Assembly (NCBI GenBank): GCA_021847385.1 | Contig: JAJZTV010000010.1 | Location: 1 to 21,055 of the forward strand | Source: Pseudomonadota bacterium | Lineage (GTDB): Bacteria > Pseudomonadota > Gammaproteobacteria > Burkholderiales > Thiobacillaceae | Direction: 5' to 3' | Length of the DNA: 21,055 nt | Shown: positions 8,935 to 16,611 of the stretch, one piece after another | How positions within the stretch are numbered: position 1 is the first letter of the stretch | How the letters are laid out: every line of letters begins with the position of its first letter | The notes under the pieces: generated by a model | Database searches by the model: none | Told to the model about the DNA's origin: nothing | The model's input: the letters and a program-made list of their open reading frames with translations, nothing else | Position numbers and translations under genes: made by a program

Positions 8935-9905
8935 AAAACACCGTGGGCGCGACAGTGGCGATCCAGCCAAAGCATCAACAATGTATAGAACATGGCGCAT
9001 GCTAACAGCAGAGGCAGCCTCGATTCAGGCCATTGGAGTAAAACAAGGGCCGCGGCGGCGCAGAGCGCCATCAGGCCATAGCTCCACAAGGCCGTCGCAC
9101 GGTGACCAAGGCCGGAACGGATCAGGCGCTGATAATAGTGTTCCCGGTGCGCTTGCCAGACCCGTTCGCCCCGCAACAGCCGGCGCAGTAGCGTGACGCT
9201 GGCATCGACGATGAACGGCGAGAATACAAGCACCGGGAACGACCATGGCCACAAACCGCGCCAATAGCCAAGCAGGCCCAGCGCGGCGGCCAAGAAGCCG
9301 AGCGGGATGGAACCGACATCGCCCATGAATATTTTGGCCGGGTGAAAGTTGAACAGGAGAAATCCGAGTGCGGCGGCAGCAAGCGCGAGCGCCAGCAACG
9401 CGATGCCCATGTCACCCCCCCCCCACGCTGCAATACCGTAGACGCCGAAGCCAATCATCGCCATACCGCCGGCCAGCCCGTCCGAGCCATCCATGAAGTT
9501 ATATAAGTTGGTCATCCAAATCAGTACCAAGATCGATGCCAGCCAAGCTACCGCACCCCAGGTGGACGGGGCATCTAGCCACAAGAAAACCAGCGCCGCC
9601 ATGAGTTGCATCCCCAAACGCAGCAGGATGGGCAGGCCGCGTGCATCGTCCAGCAGGGATACCGCCACTAGCAACAAGACCAAGCCCAGCAAGTTTGTCA
9701 GGCCGAAGCCCGACGCCAATAGGCTGGCCACAGCAACGCCCAGTGCAATGCCGATGCCACCGCTACGCGGCACGACATGCGCGTGCAAAGAACGCGCATT
9801 CGGCCTGTCCTGCGGCAACCAGGCCAAGCCGCGCGCCATGACCCGGTTGGCCAAGCTGGAAAGCAGGAAGGCCGCGGCAAGGCCAACCGCAGCAAACGGC
9901 GTCAC
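8931..9905 (-). CDS. wbpL: WbpL/WecA-type undecaprenyl-phosphate glycosyl-1-phosphate transferase
   Basis: The 324-residue protein has about ten membrane segments and belongs to the MraY/WecA family. It transfers a HexNAc-1-phosphate from UDP-sugar to undecaprenyl phosphate at the inner face of the cytoplasmic membrane, starting the O-unit. Family motifs in order are DDARGLP (86-92), NLYNFMDGSDGLAGG (133-147), NFHPAKIFMGDVGSIPLGF (about 190-208) and the HREHYYQRLIRSG loop. The start codon is GTG at 9905, overlapping the upstream gene's stop as GTGA; its own stop overlaps wbpM. A run of ten G on the coding strand (9415-9424) encodes W161-G-G-G164 in a loop between membrane helices. A slip of one base would frameshift before the last two motifs. 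Adjacent WbpV- and WbpM-like genes suggest the sugar is QuiNAc or FucNAc. Confidence 0.92.
   Translation of the reverse strand: MTPFAAVGLAAAFLLSSLANRVMARGLAWLPQDRPNARSLHAHVVPRSGGIGIALGVAVASLLASGFGLTNLLGLVLLLVAVSLLDDARGLPILLRLGMQLMAALVFLWLDAPSTWGAVAWLASILVLIWMTNLYNFMDGSDGLAGGMAMIGFGVYGIAAWGGGDMGIALLALALAAAALGFLLFNFHPAKIFMGDVGSIPLGFLAAALGLLGYWRGLWPWSFPVLVFSPFIVDASVTLLRRLLRGERVWQAHREHYYQRLIRSGLGHRATALWSYGLMALCAAAALVLLQWPESRLPLLLACAMFYTLLMLWLDRHCRAHGVL
9415..9424 (-). repeat. Poly-G tract (G10 on the coding strand) inside the wbpL-like gene
   Basis: The plus strand shows ten consecutive C (six ending at 9420 and four to 9424). On the coding strand this reads TGG GGG GGG GGT, encoding W-G-G-G at residues 161-164. 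It is the longest mononucleotide run I noticed in the window. Tracts of this length are prone to slipped-strand mispairing. In its present length the gene is in frame (ON). Confidence 0.85.
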
Positions 9906-10861
9906 GGTTCCCGCCCCTTCAAAAAAGCATCGACGGTCGCCCGAATGCCCTGCTCAAACGTGAACGGCGGCTGCCAATCGAGTTCTTGCCGCAGCTTGCC
10001 GCACTCCAACGCAAGCGAACCAAGCAGGCGATCGGCCTCGGCCCCTTTGCCTAGCCAGTGCGCCACACGGCGCAGCAAGCCGGGCGAGACAGAAAACAGC
10101 CGCACGGGCCGCCCCATCGCCCGCGCGATGGCCTCGATCAAGCTCTTCGTCGAGAGCGCCATGCCGTCGCAGACCAAAAAGGTTTTACCGGCGGCATTCG
10201 GATGATGCAGGCAGCGACCGATGGCATCCGCCAAGTTGCCGACATAGAGTAGGTCACGCCGGTTTTCGACCGCACCGAGCGGCAGGGGCACGCCGCGCAC
10301 AACCCATTGCAGCAGCCGCAAAAAATTCGCCCTCACGCCGGGCCCGTAAATCAACGGCGGGCGCAGCACCACGACCTCCATTCCGGTCTCTTGCGCGATC
10401 TGCCATAAACCCTGCTCCGCCTCCCATTTGGAAACGGCATAGGCATCACGCGGCGCGGCCGGATCGGCCTCGGTATAAGGCAAGGCGCGTTCCTCGCCCT
10501 GTACCTTGATACTGCTGACGAAGATGAAACGGCGCACCCCGGCGGCGGCGGCCTGGCGCGCGAGTTGCAGGGTGCCATCGGTATTGATCGCACGGTAGAG
10601 CACAAGTGGGTCGGCCACTGGGTCGTGCATCACATGCGCCCGTGCCGCCAGATGCACCACAGCCGCACAACCCTGCAGGGCAGCCGACCAATCGGTATCC
10701 GGACCGACCTCGCCGACCGGCACGATACGCGCCGCGCCGGGAATCGCAGACGACGCCCTGGCCCGACGCACCGCGGCCACCAGCTCATCGCCGGCATGCG
10801 CCAAGGACGCGCACAATACGCGACCGACAAAGCCGTTGGCACCCGTGACCAGCACCGTCAT
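9902..10861 (-). CDS. NAD-dependent epimerase/dehydratase (SDR), WbpV-like
   Basis: This is a 319-residue extended SDR. The cofactor motif TGANGFVG is at 6-13. The active site is S116/S117 (FVSSIKVQGE) and Y141-x3-K145 (DAYAVSKWE). LRPPLIYGPGVRANF is the typical substrate-domain segment. In Pseudomonas O-antigen loci a gene of this type (wbpV, 4-reductase for QuiNAc, or wbpK for FucNAc) lies directly before wbpL and wbpM, exactly the order here. It should therefore reduce WbpM's UDP-4-keto-6-deoxy-HexNAc to the initiating sugar. Choosing between the QuiNAc and FucNAc stereochemistry is not possible by eye. Its ATG overlaps the upstream glycosyltransferase stop (ATGA), and its stop overlaps the wbpL GTG, indicating translational coupling. 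Confidence 0.85.
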   Translation of the reverse strand: MTVLVTGANGFVGRVLCASLAHAGDELVAAVRRARASSAIPGAARIVPVGEVGPDTDWSAALQGCAAVVHLAARAHVMHDPVADPLVLYRAINTDGTLQLARQAAAAGVRRFIFVSSIKVQGEERALPYTEADPAAPRDAYAVSKWEAEQGLWQIAQETGMEVVVLRPPLIYGPGVRANFLRLLQWVVRGVPLPLGAVENRRDLLYVGNLADAIGRCLHHPNAAGKTFLVCDGMALSTKSLIEAIARAMGRPVRLFSVSPGLLRRVAHWLGKGAEADRLLGSLALECGKLRQELDWQPPFTFEQGIRATVDAFLKGREP

Positions 10862-11631
10862 GCGCCACCCTCGACCACTCTGGGCAGACGGCCATAATGC
10901 TTCCAGAAATAACGCGCCATGCTGGCAAGATGCCAGCGCAGGTGGTGCGGGTCACGGTGGCTAGCTCGCTGCGCCGCGTGGATCACGCTGGCCTGCGGGC
11001 AAGCCACGACGCGCATGCCCGCACGCCAAAGACGCGCACAGAGGTCGACATCTTCGTAGTACATGAAGAAACCCTCGTCGAAACCGCCGATGCGGCCGAA
11101 GTCTTCGCTGCGGAACAACATGAACATGCCGCCGACCCATTCGGGAAAGAAATACCCCTGGCCCTCAACTGCCGCATAGGCACCATTCGCTTTACCTAGC
11201 GCCTTCAGCAGAAGGCCGAACGGGGTCGGGAAGTGCCTGATGCTATCGGCCCCACTGCCGTCCGAAGCCAAGGTGCGAGGCGCAACAACGGCCGCACCGC
11301 TTTCATGCAAACAAGCCAGCAGGGAAGGAAAGGGATCGCCACGCAACACGATGTCCGGATTCACCACGCAAAAATACGGCGTACGGCAGCCAGCGAAAGC
11401 CGCGTTGTGATTGGCGCCGAAGCCCCGTGGCGCGCTGTTGTGCCGCCAACGCACGCGGCCGGTTAAGGTCGCGGGGACAGCAATCTGGCGCTCCGGCACA
11501 TTGACCGTGACGATCACCTCGGCCACTGTGGGGATGGTCGCGACATCGGCCAACAAGCCAGCAAGCATGGCCGCATGCCCGTGGCTGACCACGGACAACG
11601 TCACGGTAGCATCGGGGGCGGCCATCATCAT
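10858..11631 (-). CDS. Family 2 glycosyltransferase
   Basis: The 257-residue cytoplasmic GT-A enzyme shows TLSVVSHGHAAML at the N-terminus and NSAPRGFGANHNAAF before VVNPDIVL (NPD at 91-93, replacing DxD). It then has WVGGMFMLFRSEDFGRIGGFDEGFFMYYEDVDLCARLWRAG. The NPD and ED(V)DLC signatures place it in the WcaA/rhamnosyltransferase-like GT2 group that uses nucleotide sugars to extend lipid-linked units. Three successive ATG codons (11631, 11628, 11625) make the exact start ambiguous. The gene begins 13 nt after the preceding glycosyltransferase stop and overlaps the WbpV-like gene by ATGA. The donor sugar cannot be read from the sequence. Confidence 0.9.
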   Translation of the reverse strand: MMMAAPDATVTLSVVSHGHAAMLAGLLADVATIPTVAEVIVTVNVPERQIAVPATLTGRVRWRHNSAPRGFGANHNAAFAGCRTPYFCVVNPDIVLRGDPFPSLLACLHESGAAVVAPRTLASDGSGADSIRHFPTPFGLLLKALGKANGAYAAVEGQGYFFPEWVGGMFMLFRSEDFGRIGGFDEGFFMYYEDVDLCARLWRAGMRVVACPQASVIHAAQRASHRDPHHLRWHLASMARYFWKHYGRLPRVVEGGA

Positions 11632-11644
11632 TCGGCGTATTGCA

Positions 11645-12604
11645 TCAAGATCTATCGAAACGCCCCATACGCCCCAGCAGACCGTGCCAAATTCCTAGCG
11701 TCATCATGCGCAGATGTTCAAAGCGGGGCTTCGCGTACAAGCCATAAAAACCATATTTCAGCAGCAAACGAATACCATCGGCACATTTCCAGTGCAGCGG
11801 CACCCAGTGCCGACGATACAGCCAGATAGCATTACGAAAATGGTAGTAATGCCGTAATGGACTGTGCGATGGGATACGCTTCGACATAAAAACGAACGGC
11901 TGATCGCCCAGATTATGATCCATCTTCGCAGCGCATACACCAAAACTCTGGAAGCCAAGTCCTTTTGCGCGCAGCCCCCACTCGATATCGACGTAATCGA
12001 TAAACAAGTCCTCTTGCATATCACCAACCGCATTCAGCGCCGCGAGCGATAACAAGCAACCGGACGAGATGAGGTAATCCACCTCGACAATGCTGGAGGC
12101 GTTGTCGCACAGCTGCCGACATACGCTCAGTCCTTTCACACGAATGAACGGCGGCGGATTCTGCATGCGTTCATCGGCATAACGCGGACCGGCGGCTGCT
12201 ACGGCATATCCTTCCTTTACCTTGGATTCCACTGCCGTACGCAATTTCTCGACCATGTCCGGGGCAGGCAAGCTATCCTGATCGAGCAAGACCACATATT
12301 CCGCCCCTATCTCTTTGGCATACCCAATACCGATATTGTGGGCCGTTGCAATGCCTTTATTCACGCCTAGCGGAGTTACCCGCACGTCTCGATACCCACG
12401 CCCAGCGACCCACGCCGGTATGTCCACGGACGAGCCATTGTCTACGACCACGATGCGCGACACCTGAGACAAAATGGCATCCAGCAGTTCCGCCAATCTA
12501 TCCAGGCCGGGGTTATAAGTCACCACGATGGCACATGTGATACCCGAGCGAGCTCCGGTATCGCCACATTGCTGCCGGTCAATGCACATCTGGCCTTCAG
12601 CCAT
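11645..12604 (-). CDS. Family 2 glycosyltransferase, RfbF/rhamnosyltransferase-like
   Basis: The product is 319 residues. The GT-A fold is recognisable from CAIVVTYNPGLDRLAELLDAILSQVSRIVVVDNGSS (about 24-59) and NKGIATAHNIGIGYA. The metal/nucleotide motif YVVLLDQDS has DQD at 108-110. Further on are VDYLISSGCLLS and EDLFIDYVDIEWGLRAKGLGF. DQDS and DYVDIEW are characteristic of the RfbF-type rhamnosyltransferases, but substrate assignment remains a guess. AGGGGA sits just upstream of the ATG, 8 nt after the preceding gene's stop. The first ~20 residues (MAEGQMCIDRQQCGDTGARSG) precede the domain and are not conserved-looking. Confidence 0.9.
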   Translation of the reverse strand: MAEGQMCIDRQQCGDTGARSGITCAIVVTYNPGLDRLAELLDAILSQVSRIVVVDNGSSVDIPAWVAGRGYRDVRVTPLGVNKGIATAHNIGIGYAKEIGAEYVVLLDQDSLPAPDMVEKLRTAVESKVKEGYAVAAAGPRYADERMQNPPPFIRVKGLSVCRQLCDNASSIVEVDYLISSGCLLSLAALNAVGDMQEDLFIDYVDIEWGLRAKGLGFQSFGVCAAKMDHNLGDQPFVFMSKRIPSHSPLRHYYHFRNAIWLYRRHWVPLHWKCADGIRLLLKYGFYGLYAKPRFEHLRMMTLGIWHGLLGRMGRFDRS

Positions 12605-12612
12605 TTTCCCCT

Positions 12613-13569
12613 CTAACGCTTGTAATAAATGAGCAGGTTATTACCCTGAATGTTTCTAGAAACCATCCGCGCCAGGATGGAAAACGGGCGCAGCACCCCA
12701 ACCAGAACACCCAGACACAATACTGGCACAGGGTTTAACGGCGCTTCCCTCACTATACGCCGCGCCCACCGAACCGCTGGAATTAGTTGACCACGCACCA
12801 AGGCCGCCGTCACTATGCCACCGAAGAAGTGACTCATGGCTCCGCGCAATGCATAACTGCTGGCGGCACGGGCCCCGGAATCAAGCAAGGCTTCCCAGTA
12901 CCATTGCCGCACCGAGCCAGGGACATTGCTAACCATGGAATTTGCGACGGCCGCCCGGTAGCACACCAGCGCCTGATTCAAATAACCCAACTTACCACGC
13001 CGCGCCAAGCGGAGATGTATCCGATAGTCGATAAAAGCCTCGGGGATACTCAACACCGTCTCTTTAAATTCGGCCCGATACACGAGCGAGCTGTGGTTGA
13101 GGAAATTACCCTTGGCCAACAGGAAATTCAAATCGAAGGTTTCCGGCAATTCGTTGTTGAACGCGCCCAACAAACGCCGATCCTCGCTCACGACCACGGC
13201 ATTGCTATACACGGCGGAACACGCTCGATGCCCGCGCAGAAAATCCACCTGCAGCGCCAGTTTCCCCGGCATCCAATAGTCGTCGCCATCCAGATGGGCG
13301 ATATACTCGCCCCGGGCCCGCTCGATGAGGAATTGGTAGTTAAGCGCCGGCCCAAGGTTCGTCGCGTGGCGAAAATATTGGATCAGCTGCGGATAGACCG
13401 CAGCCAGATGCTCGACCACCTCGCTCGTGTTGTCCGTGGAGGCGTCATCGCCAACCAATATCTCGATGTCCAAATCGACGCGCTGGGCCAAAACGCTGGC
13501 CAGGCAGTCGCGGATGAAATGCGCTTGGTTGTAGGTGACCACGCACACCGACACGATCGGTCGACTCAT
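12613..13569 (-). CDS. Family 2 glycosyltransferase
   Basis: The 318-residue product begins MSRPIVSVCVVTYNQAHFIRDCLASVLAQ, followed by ILVGDDASTDNTSEVV and EYIAHLDGDDYWMPGKL (DGDD at 94-97, metal binding). This is a classical GT2 N-terminal half. The C-terminal third is basic and partly hydrophobic (about residues 280-300), probably membrane-associated. The open frame runs to 14124, but residues before MSRPIVS are shadow sequence inside wzx. The ATG at 13569 overlaps the wzx stop as ATGA, which settles the start. The donor sugar is unknown; GalA, Qui4N and others are candidates given the neighbouring genes. Confidence 0.9.
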   Translation of the reverse strand: MSRPIVSVCVVTYNQAHFIRDCLASVLAQRVDLDIEILVGDDASTDNTSEVVEHLAAVYPQLIQYFRHATNLGPALNYQFLIERARGEYIAHLDGDDYWMPGKLALQVDFLRGHRACSAVYSNAVVVSEDRRLLGAFNNELPETFDLNFLLAKGNFLNHSSLVYRAEFKETVLSIPEAFIDYRIHLRLARRGKLGYLNQALVCYRAAVANSMVSNVPGSVRQWYWEALLDSGARAASSYALRGAMSHFFGGIVTAALVRGQLIPAVRWARRIVREAPLNPVPVLCLGVLVGVLRPFSILARMVSRNIQGNNLLIYYKR

Positions 13570-15059
13570 CGCGTCCCCCGAAGATGCGACAGCACAAAGC
13601 GTCGGCTGCGGTCGCCCGCCAGCATGCCGATGGCGACAAGGGCGAGGGTCAGCATCGCCAGTGCCAGCAACACGTGCATGCGCCCAGCCGCGGACAAATC
13701 GATCCACCTTGCCACATAAAGTCCAAACCCGACGGCCAATGCAACCATGCCGACGTCGCGCCCCAACCAAATCCACTTCAATGTCGGCATGAAGCGCGCA
13801 TGCACCCGCATCGGCCAGATCAACAAAAAGACTAGATTTCCAAGCAACCAGGCCATCCCGGTGCCGACTGCGCCGTATGCCGAGGCGGTATAGATTACGG
13901 CAGGCAGCCAAAATAGACTGAAAATGGCATTGGCTATGATGTGAAGCCGTAGCTTGCCGTAGGCGTATTGCAAAAGGAAGGGGACTGCCAGCAGGCCGGC
14001 GATGCCATTGCCCAACGCATACCAAAACAGGATCGGCCCTGCGCGGTGTGCCGCTTCGGCATCGCCCGTCCACGCCAGCAACAGCGGCTCCGCGAACAAG
14101 GCCATCGTCCCGGTCAGTGCGCACATCAGGGTCACGGTGAACTGCGTGACAATCCGATAGAGTCGCATGAGTTCAATTTTTTGCCCTTGGATAGCCAGCA
14201 CGGCGAAGCGCGGCTGCACCGCTTGATGCAGCGGCGCCGAGAGCAGCATTACCCCGCTCGCCACCGTAACTGCGAGGCTAAAATAGCCATAGTCCGCCAA
14301 GCTCAGGGTACGGGAGAGGACGAGCTTGTCGACTTGCATGATGACTATCCACATGCCGGACAAGAACGCCATGCCTCCCGCAAAGTGGCCGACTTCCCGT
14401 AACGCGCCCCAGCGCGGACGCATCCCCGCCCCCGGGCGAGGCATGGCCTTATAGAACATAGCCATGAACAGCAGCAGCTCGGCAATCGCCACTGCGCCTT
14501 GATACAGAAAAAAGACGCGCACGCTCGCCTCGATATGGCTCAAGGCGAGCAACACCCCGAGCGCCTTCAATGTGGCTATCAGCATAGCGGCAGCCTGTAC
14601 ACGCACCTGTTCTTCCAGGCCGATCAGTCCGCCTCGGTATAGCCCGACCAGCCAGCGCATTCCCACCATCAGCCCCATGATGGCAATGCTAAGGGCCACC
14701 TCATCCGGCGGCAGTCGATCGGGGTTAAGCCAGCCAAGCGCAACCCAATCGCGTGCGAAAAACACCAACATCGAAAACAAGACCGCGACCACACCGAAAA
14801 GCCACTCCAGCGTCCGCGCCAGCGTCCATGCGTCGGCAACCGTCAAAGCACCGGCACGATAGCGTGACAGCTCGCGGCTCAAGGCGGGCGTCAGCCCCAT
14901 ATCCAGCAACTGCGACCAAGCCTGGAGCATGACATAGAAGCCAACCAGGCCGAATGCCTCGGCCCCCAAATAGCGCAGGTAGAGTGGCATCGCGGCGAGC
15001 GCGATCAAGGCCACATAGACCTGACCGACGTAACTCATGAGCACAGTACGTTTCAGCAT
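13566..15059 (-). CDS. wzx: Wzx-type O-unit flippase (MOP/MATE superfamily)
   Basis: The product is about 497 residues with 12-14 predicted membrane helices. It opens MLKRTVLMSYVGQVYVALIALAAMPLYLRYLGAEAFGLVGFYVMLQAWSQLLDMGLTPALSRELSRYR, the standard start of polysaccharide flippases (oligosaccharide translocases). The middle segment MQVDKLVLSRTLSLADYGYFSLA is another conserved flippase stretch. It would flip the undecaprenyl-pyrophosphate-linked unit across the inner membrane. The start at ATG 15059 is chosen by fit to the family; a GTG at 15080 would add seven residues, and neither has a good ribosome-binding site. It lies 54 nt after the acyltransferase remnant and overlaps the next glycosyltransferase. 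No Wzy polymerase gene accompanies it in the window. Confidence 0.92.
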   Translation of the reverse strand: MLKRTVLMSYVGQVYVALIALAAMPLYLRYLGAEAFGLVGFYVMLQAWSQLLDMGLTPALSRELSRYRAGALTVADAWTLARTLEWLFGVVAVLFSMLVFFARDWVALGWLNPDRLPPDEVALSIAIMGLMVGMRWLVGLYRGGLIGLEEQVRVQAAAMLIATLKALGVLLALSHIEASVRVFFLYQGAVAIAELLLFMAMFYKAMPRPGAGMRPRWGALREVGHFAGGMAFLSGMWIVIMQVDKLVLSRTLSLADYGYFSLAVTVASGVMLLSAPLHQAVQPRFAVLAIQGQKIELMRLYRIVTQFTVTLMCALTGTMALFAEPLLLAWTGDAEAAHRAGPILFWYALGNGIAGLLAVPFLLQYAYGKLRLHIIANAIFSLFWLPAVIYTASAYGAVGTGMAWLLGNLVFLLIWPMRVHARFMPTLKWIWLGRDVGMVALAVGFGLYVARWIDLSAAGRMHVLLALAMLTLALVAIGMLAGDRSRRFVLSHLRGTR

Positions 15060-15113
15060 CGCATCAAGAACCCGACCCACCGCGCAAACCGCATGATTTG
15101 GGTAGATTCATAT

Positions 15114-15505
15114 CTATAGACTGGATCCAGTCTCTGCCCGCAGGCGCGCCTCAAGTTCTATAAGGCGCTTCTGACATTCCCCGACATGTCGAGCCGGAAC
15201 GCCTGCATAGATGCCATAGTCCGAACAGTTTGCCTTCACTAGGCTAAGCGCACCTATGGCCACACCTTCTCCCAGCGTCACCCCAGGCAGCACAACTGCG
15301 CCCGTCCCGACAATGACATGCTTACCAAGGAAAACATCTGCATGCCCTCACCGGCCGAAAGCACGGAGAAATCATCGATGCGCACATGGCTACCAATGGC
15401 GATGCGGCCGGGGTTGTATAGCGATGCCTTTTTCGAAATTCGGACATCGTCGCCGAAGCGGGCCAGGCCAAGAGAAGGCAATTCATCGGGACTGTAATAC
15501 GACAT
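15114..15505 (-). pseudogene. Hexapeptide-repeat acyltransferase broken by an internal deletion/frameshift
   Basis: The N-terminal half reads in one frame from ATG 15505 (MSYYSPDELPSLG... KASLYNPGRIAIGSHVRIDDFSVLSAGEG, 54 residues), then continues as unrelated sequence to a stop at 15278. The C-terminal half is in another frame from about 15341 to TAG 15114: ADVFLGKHVIVGTGAVVLPGV, then TLGEGVAIGALSLVKAN and GIYAGVPARHVGE, about 75 residues. Both halves match left-handed beta-helix acyltransferases (WbbJ/CatB-like) commonly found next to VioA-type aminotransferases. Full-length members are around 200 residues, so roughly 60-75 central residues are missing, including helix coils and the expected catalytic histidine region. 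The ATG shares its A with the aminotransferase stop (TGATG). The intact protein would have acylated an amino sugar or hydroxyl. An assembly error is the alternative. Confidence 0.82.
15118..15133. repeat. 16-bp perfect palindrome at the end of the acyltransferase remnant
   Basis: AGACTGGATCCAGTCT is identical to its reverse complement and covers the last codons of the C-terminal acyltransferase half. No T-run follows in the direction of transcription. One such palindrome in 21 kb is not far from chance expectation. Confidence 0.4.
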
Positions 15506-16611
15506 CAACCACCTCGCAGCACATCGATGACCCGTTCCTGCTCATCGCGCGTGAGATCGGGATAGATCGGCAGACAAAGGATCTGGTCGGCAACCCTTCG
15601 CGCCACCGGCAACTTATCCAGCGCGGCGCTCGGTAAGTCGCGGTACATCGGAAAATCGCTGATCAAGGGGTAAAAGTAGCGGCGGGCATGGATGTCCCGC
15701 TCACGCAACTTTTGATAAAGGCCATCGCGCGTGAGCGCATGGCCGGGACCGACGAGAATGGGGAAGTAGGCGTAGTTGGATTCCGTCTCGGGCAGGATGG
15801 ACAGGAATTGAATTCCAGGAACACCCGCCAATTCTTCCCGATACACCTTGTCGATCTCGCGCCGCTTCGCTATACACCGGTCGATATATTTAAGTTGCAG
15901 CAAACCGAGCGCAGCCTGAAATTCGTTCATCTTGCCATTGATGCCCGGCGCAACGACGGTCACCTCGTCCGCAATGCCGAAGTTCTTGAGAAAATAGATG
16001 CGCCGCTTGGTTTCCTCATCTCGGCAAACGATGGCGCCGCCCTCGAAGGTATTGAACACCTTGGTGGCATGAAAGCTCAGGACAGACATATCGCCATGCC
16101 CCAGCAGGCTCGCCCCACGGTGCCGCACCGCGAAGGCGTGGGCCGCATCGTAGACCAGTTTGAGTCCATGGGCATCGGCGATGCCTTGCAATCTATCGAC
16201 GTCGGCAGGGCGTCCATAGACATGCACCGGCAGGATAGCGGCGGTTTGCGGCGTGATCGCCGCCTCGACCTTGTTCGGGTCCAAGTTCAGCGTCACCGGA
16301 TCGATATCCACGAATACCGGTTTGATCCCGTTCCATAGCAGCGAATGCGCCGTCGCCACGAAAGAGAAGGGCGTGGTGATCACCTCGCCCTTGATACCCA
16401 ACGCCTGCATCGCGACAACCAACGCGATCGTGCCATTCGCGAGAAGCGACACATGCGGCACGCCGAGATATTCCGCCAGCTCGCCTTCTAGCTGCTGAAG
16501 AAAGGGACCGTTATTGGTAAGGCATTTGTCTTGCCATATCTTTTCAAGATAGGCATGAAGCTCATCTAAAGGAGGGAGAAAAGGTTGGGTGACGGGGATC
16601 ACCTTAGCCAT
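15505..16611 (-). CDS. DegT/DnrJ/EryC1 sugar aminotransferase, VioA-like
   Basis: The 368-residue PLP enzyme begins VIPVTQPFLPPLDELHAYLEKIW, followed by CLTNNGPFLQQLE and LLANGTIALVVAMQAL. It has VYDAAHAFAV (D155 for the pyridine nitrogen) and SFHATKVFNTFEGGAIV with the Schiff-base lysine K184. The overall sequence resembles VioA-type enzymes that make dTDP-4-amino-4,6-dideoxy-D-glucose (Qui4N) from the 4-keto sugar. A UDP-4-keto-6-deoxy-GlcNAc substrate, supplied by the WbpM-like dehydratase, is the alternative. No rmlA/rmlB is in the window to supply dTDP-4-keto-6-deoxyglucose. TGA of the epimerase is followed immediately by its ATG. A purine-rich stretch lies nearby at 16570-16583 on the opposite strand and has no clear role. 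Confidence 0.92.
   Translation of the reverse strand: MAKVIPVTQPFLPPLDELHAYLEKIWQDKCLTNNGPFLQQLEGELAEYLGVPHVSLLANGTIALVVAMQALGIKGEVITTPFSFVATAHSLLWNGIKPVFVDIDPVTLNLDPNKVEAAITPQTAAILPVHVYGRPADVDRLQGIADAHGLKLVYDAAHAFAVRHRGASLLGHGDMSVLSFHATKVFNTFEGGAIVCRDEETKRRIYFLKNFGIADEVTVVAPGINGKMNEFQAALGLLQLKYIDRCIAKRREIDKVYREELAGVPGIQFLSILPETESNYAYFPILVGPGHALTRDGLYQKLRERDIHARRYFYPLISDFPMYRDLPSAALDKLPVARRVADQILCLPIYPDLTRDEQERVIDVLRGG

Noticed and set aside
12787..13719. 310-codon plus-strand open frame opposite a glycosyltransferase
   Set aside because: It spans the boundary between two operon genes on the other strand and shows no domain.
13570..14124. 185-residue N-terminal extension of the glycosyltransferase at 12613-13569
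   Set aside because: The extension lies within wzx in another frame and has no domain; the ATGA overlap at 13566-13569 marks the real start.
15118..15133. 16-bp palindrome as a transcription terminator
   Set aside because: It has no loop and no following T-run, and it sits inside the C-terminal half of the acyltransferase remnant; a chance palindrome is likely enough.
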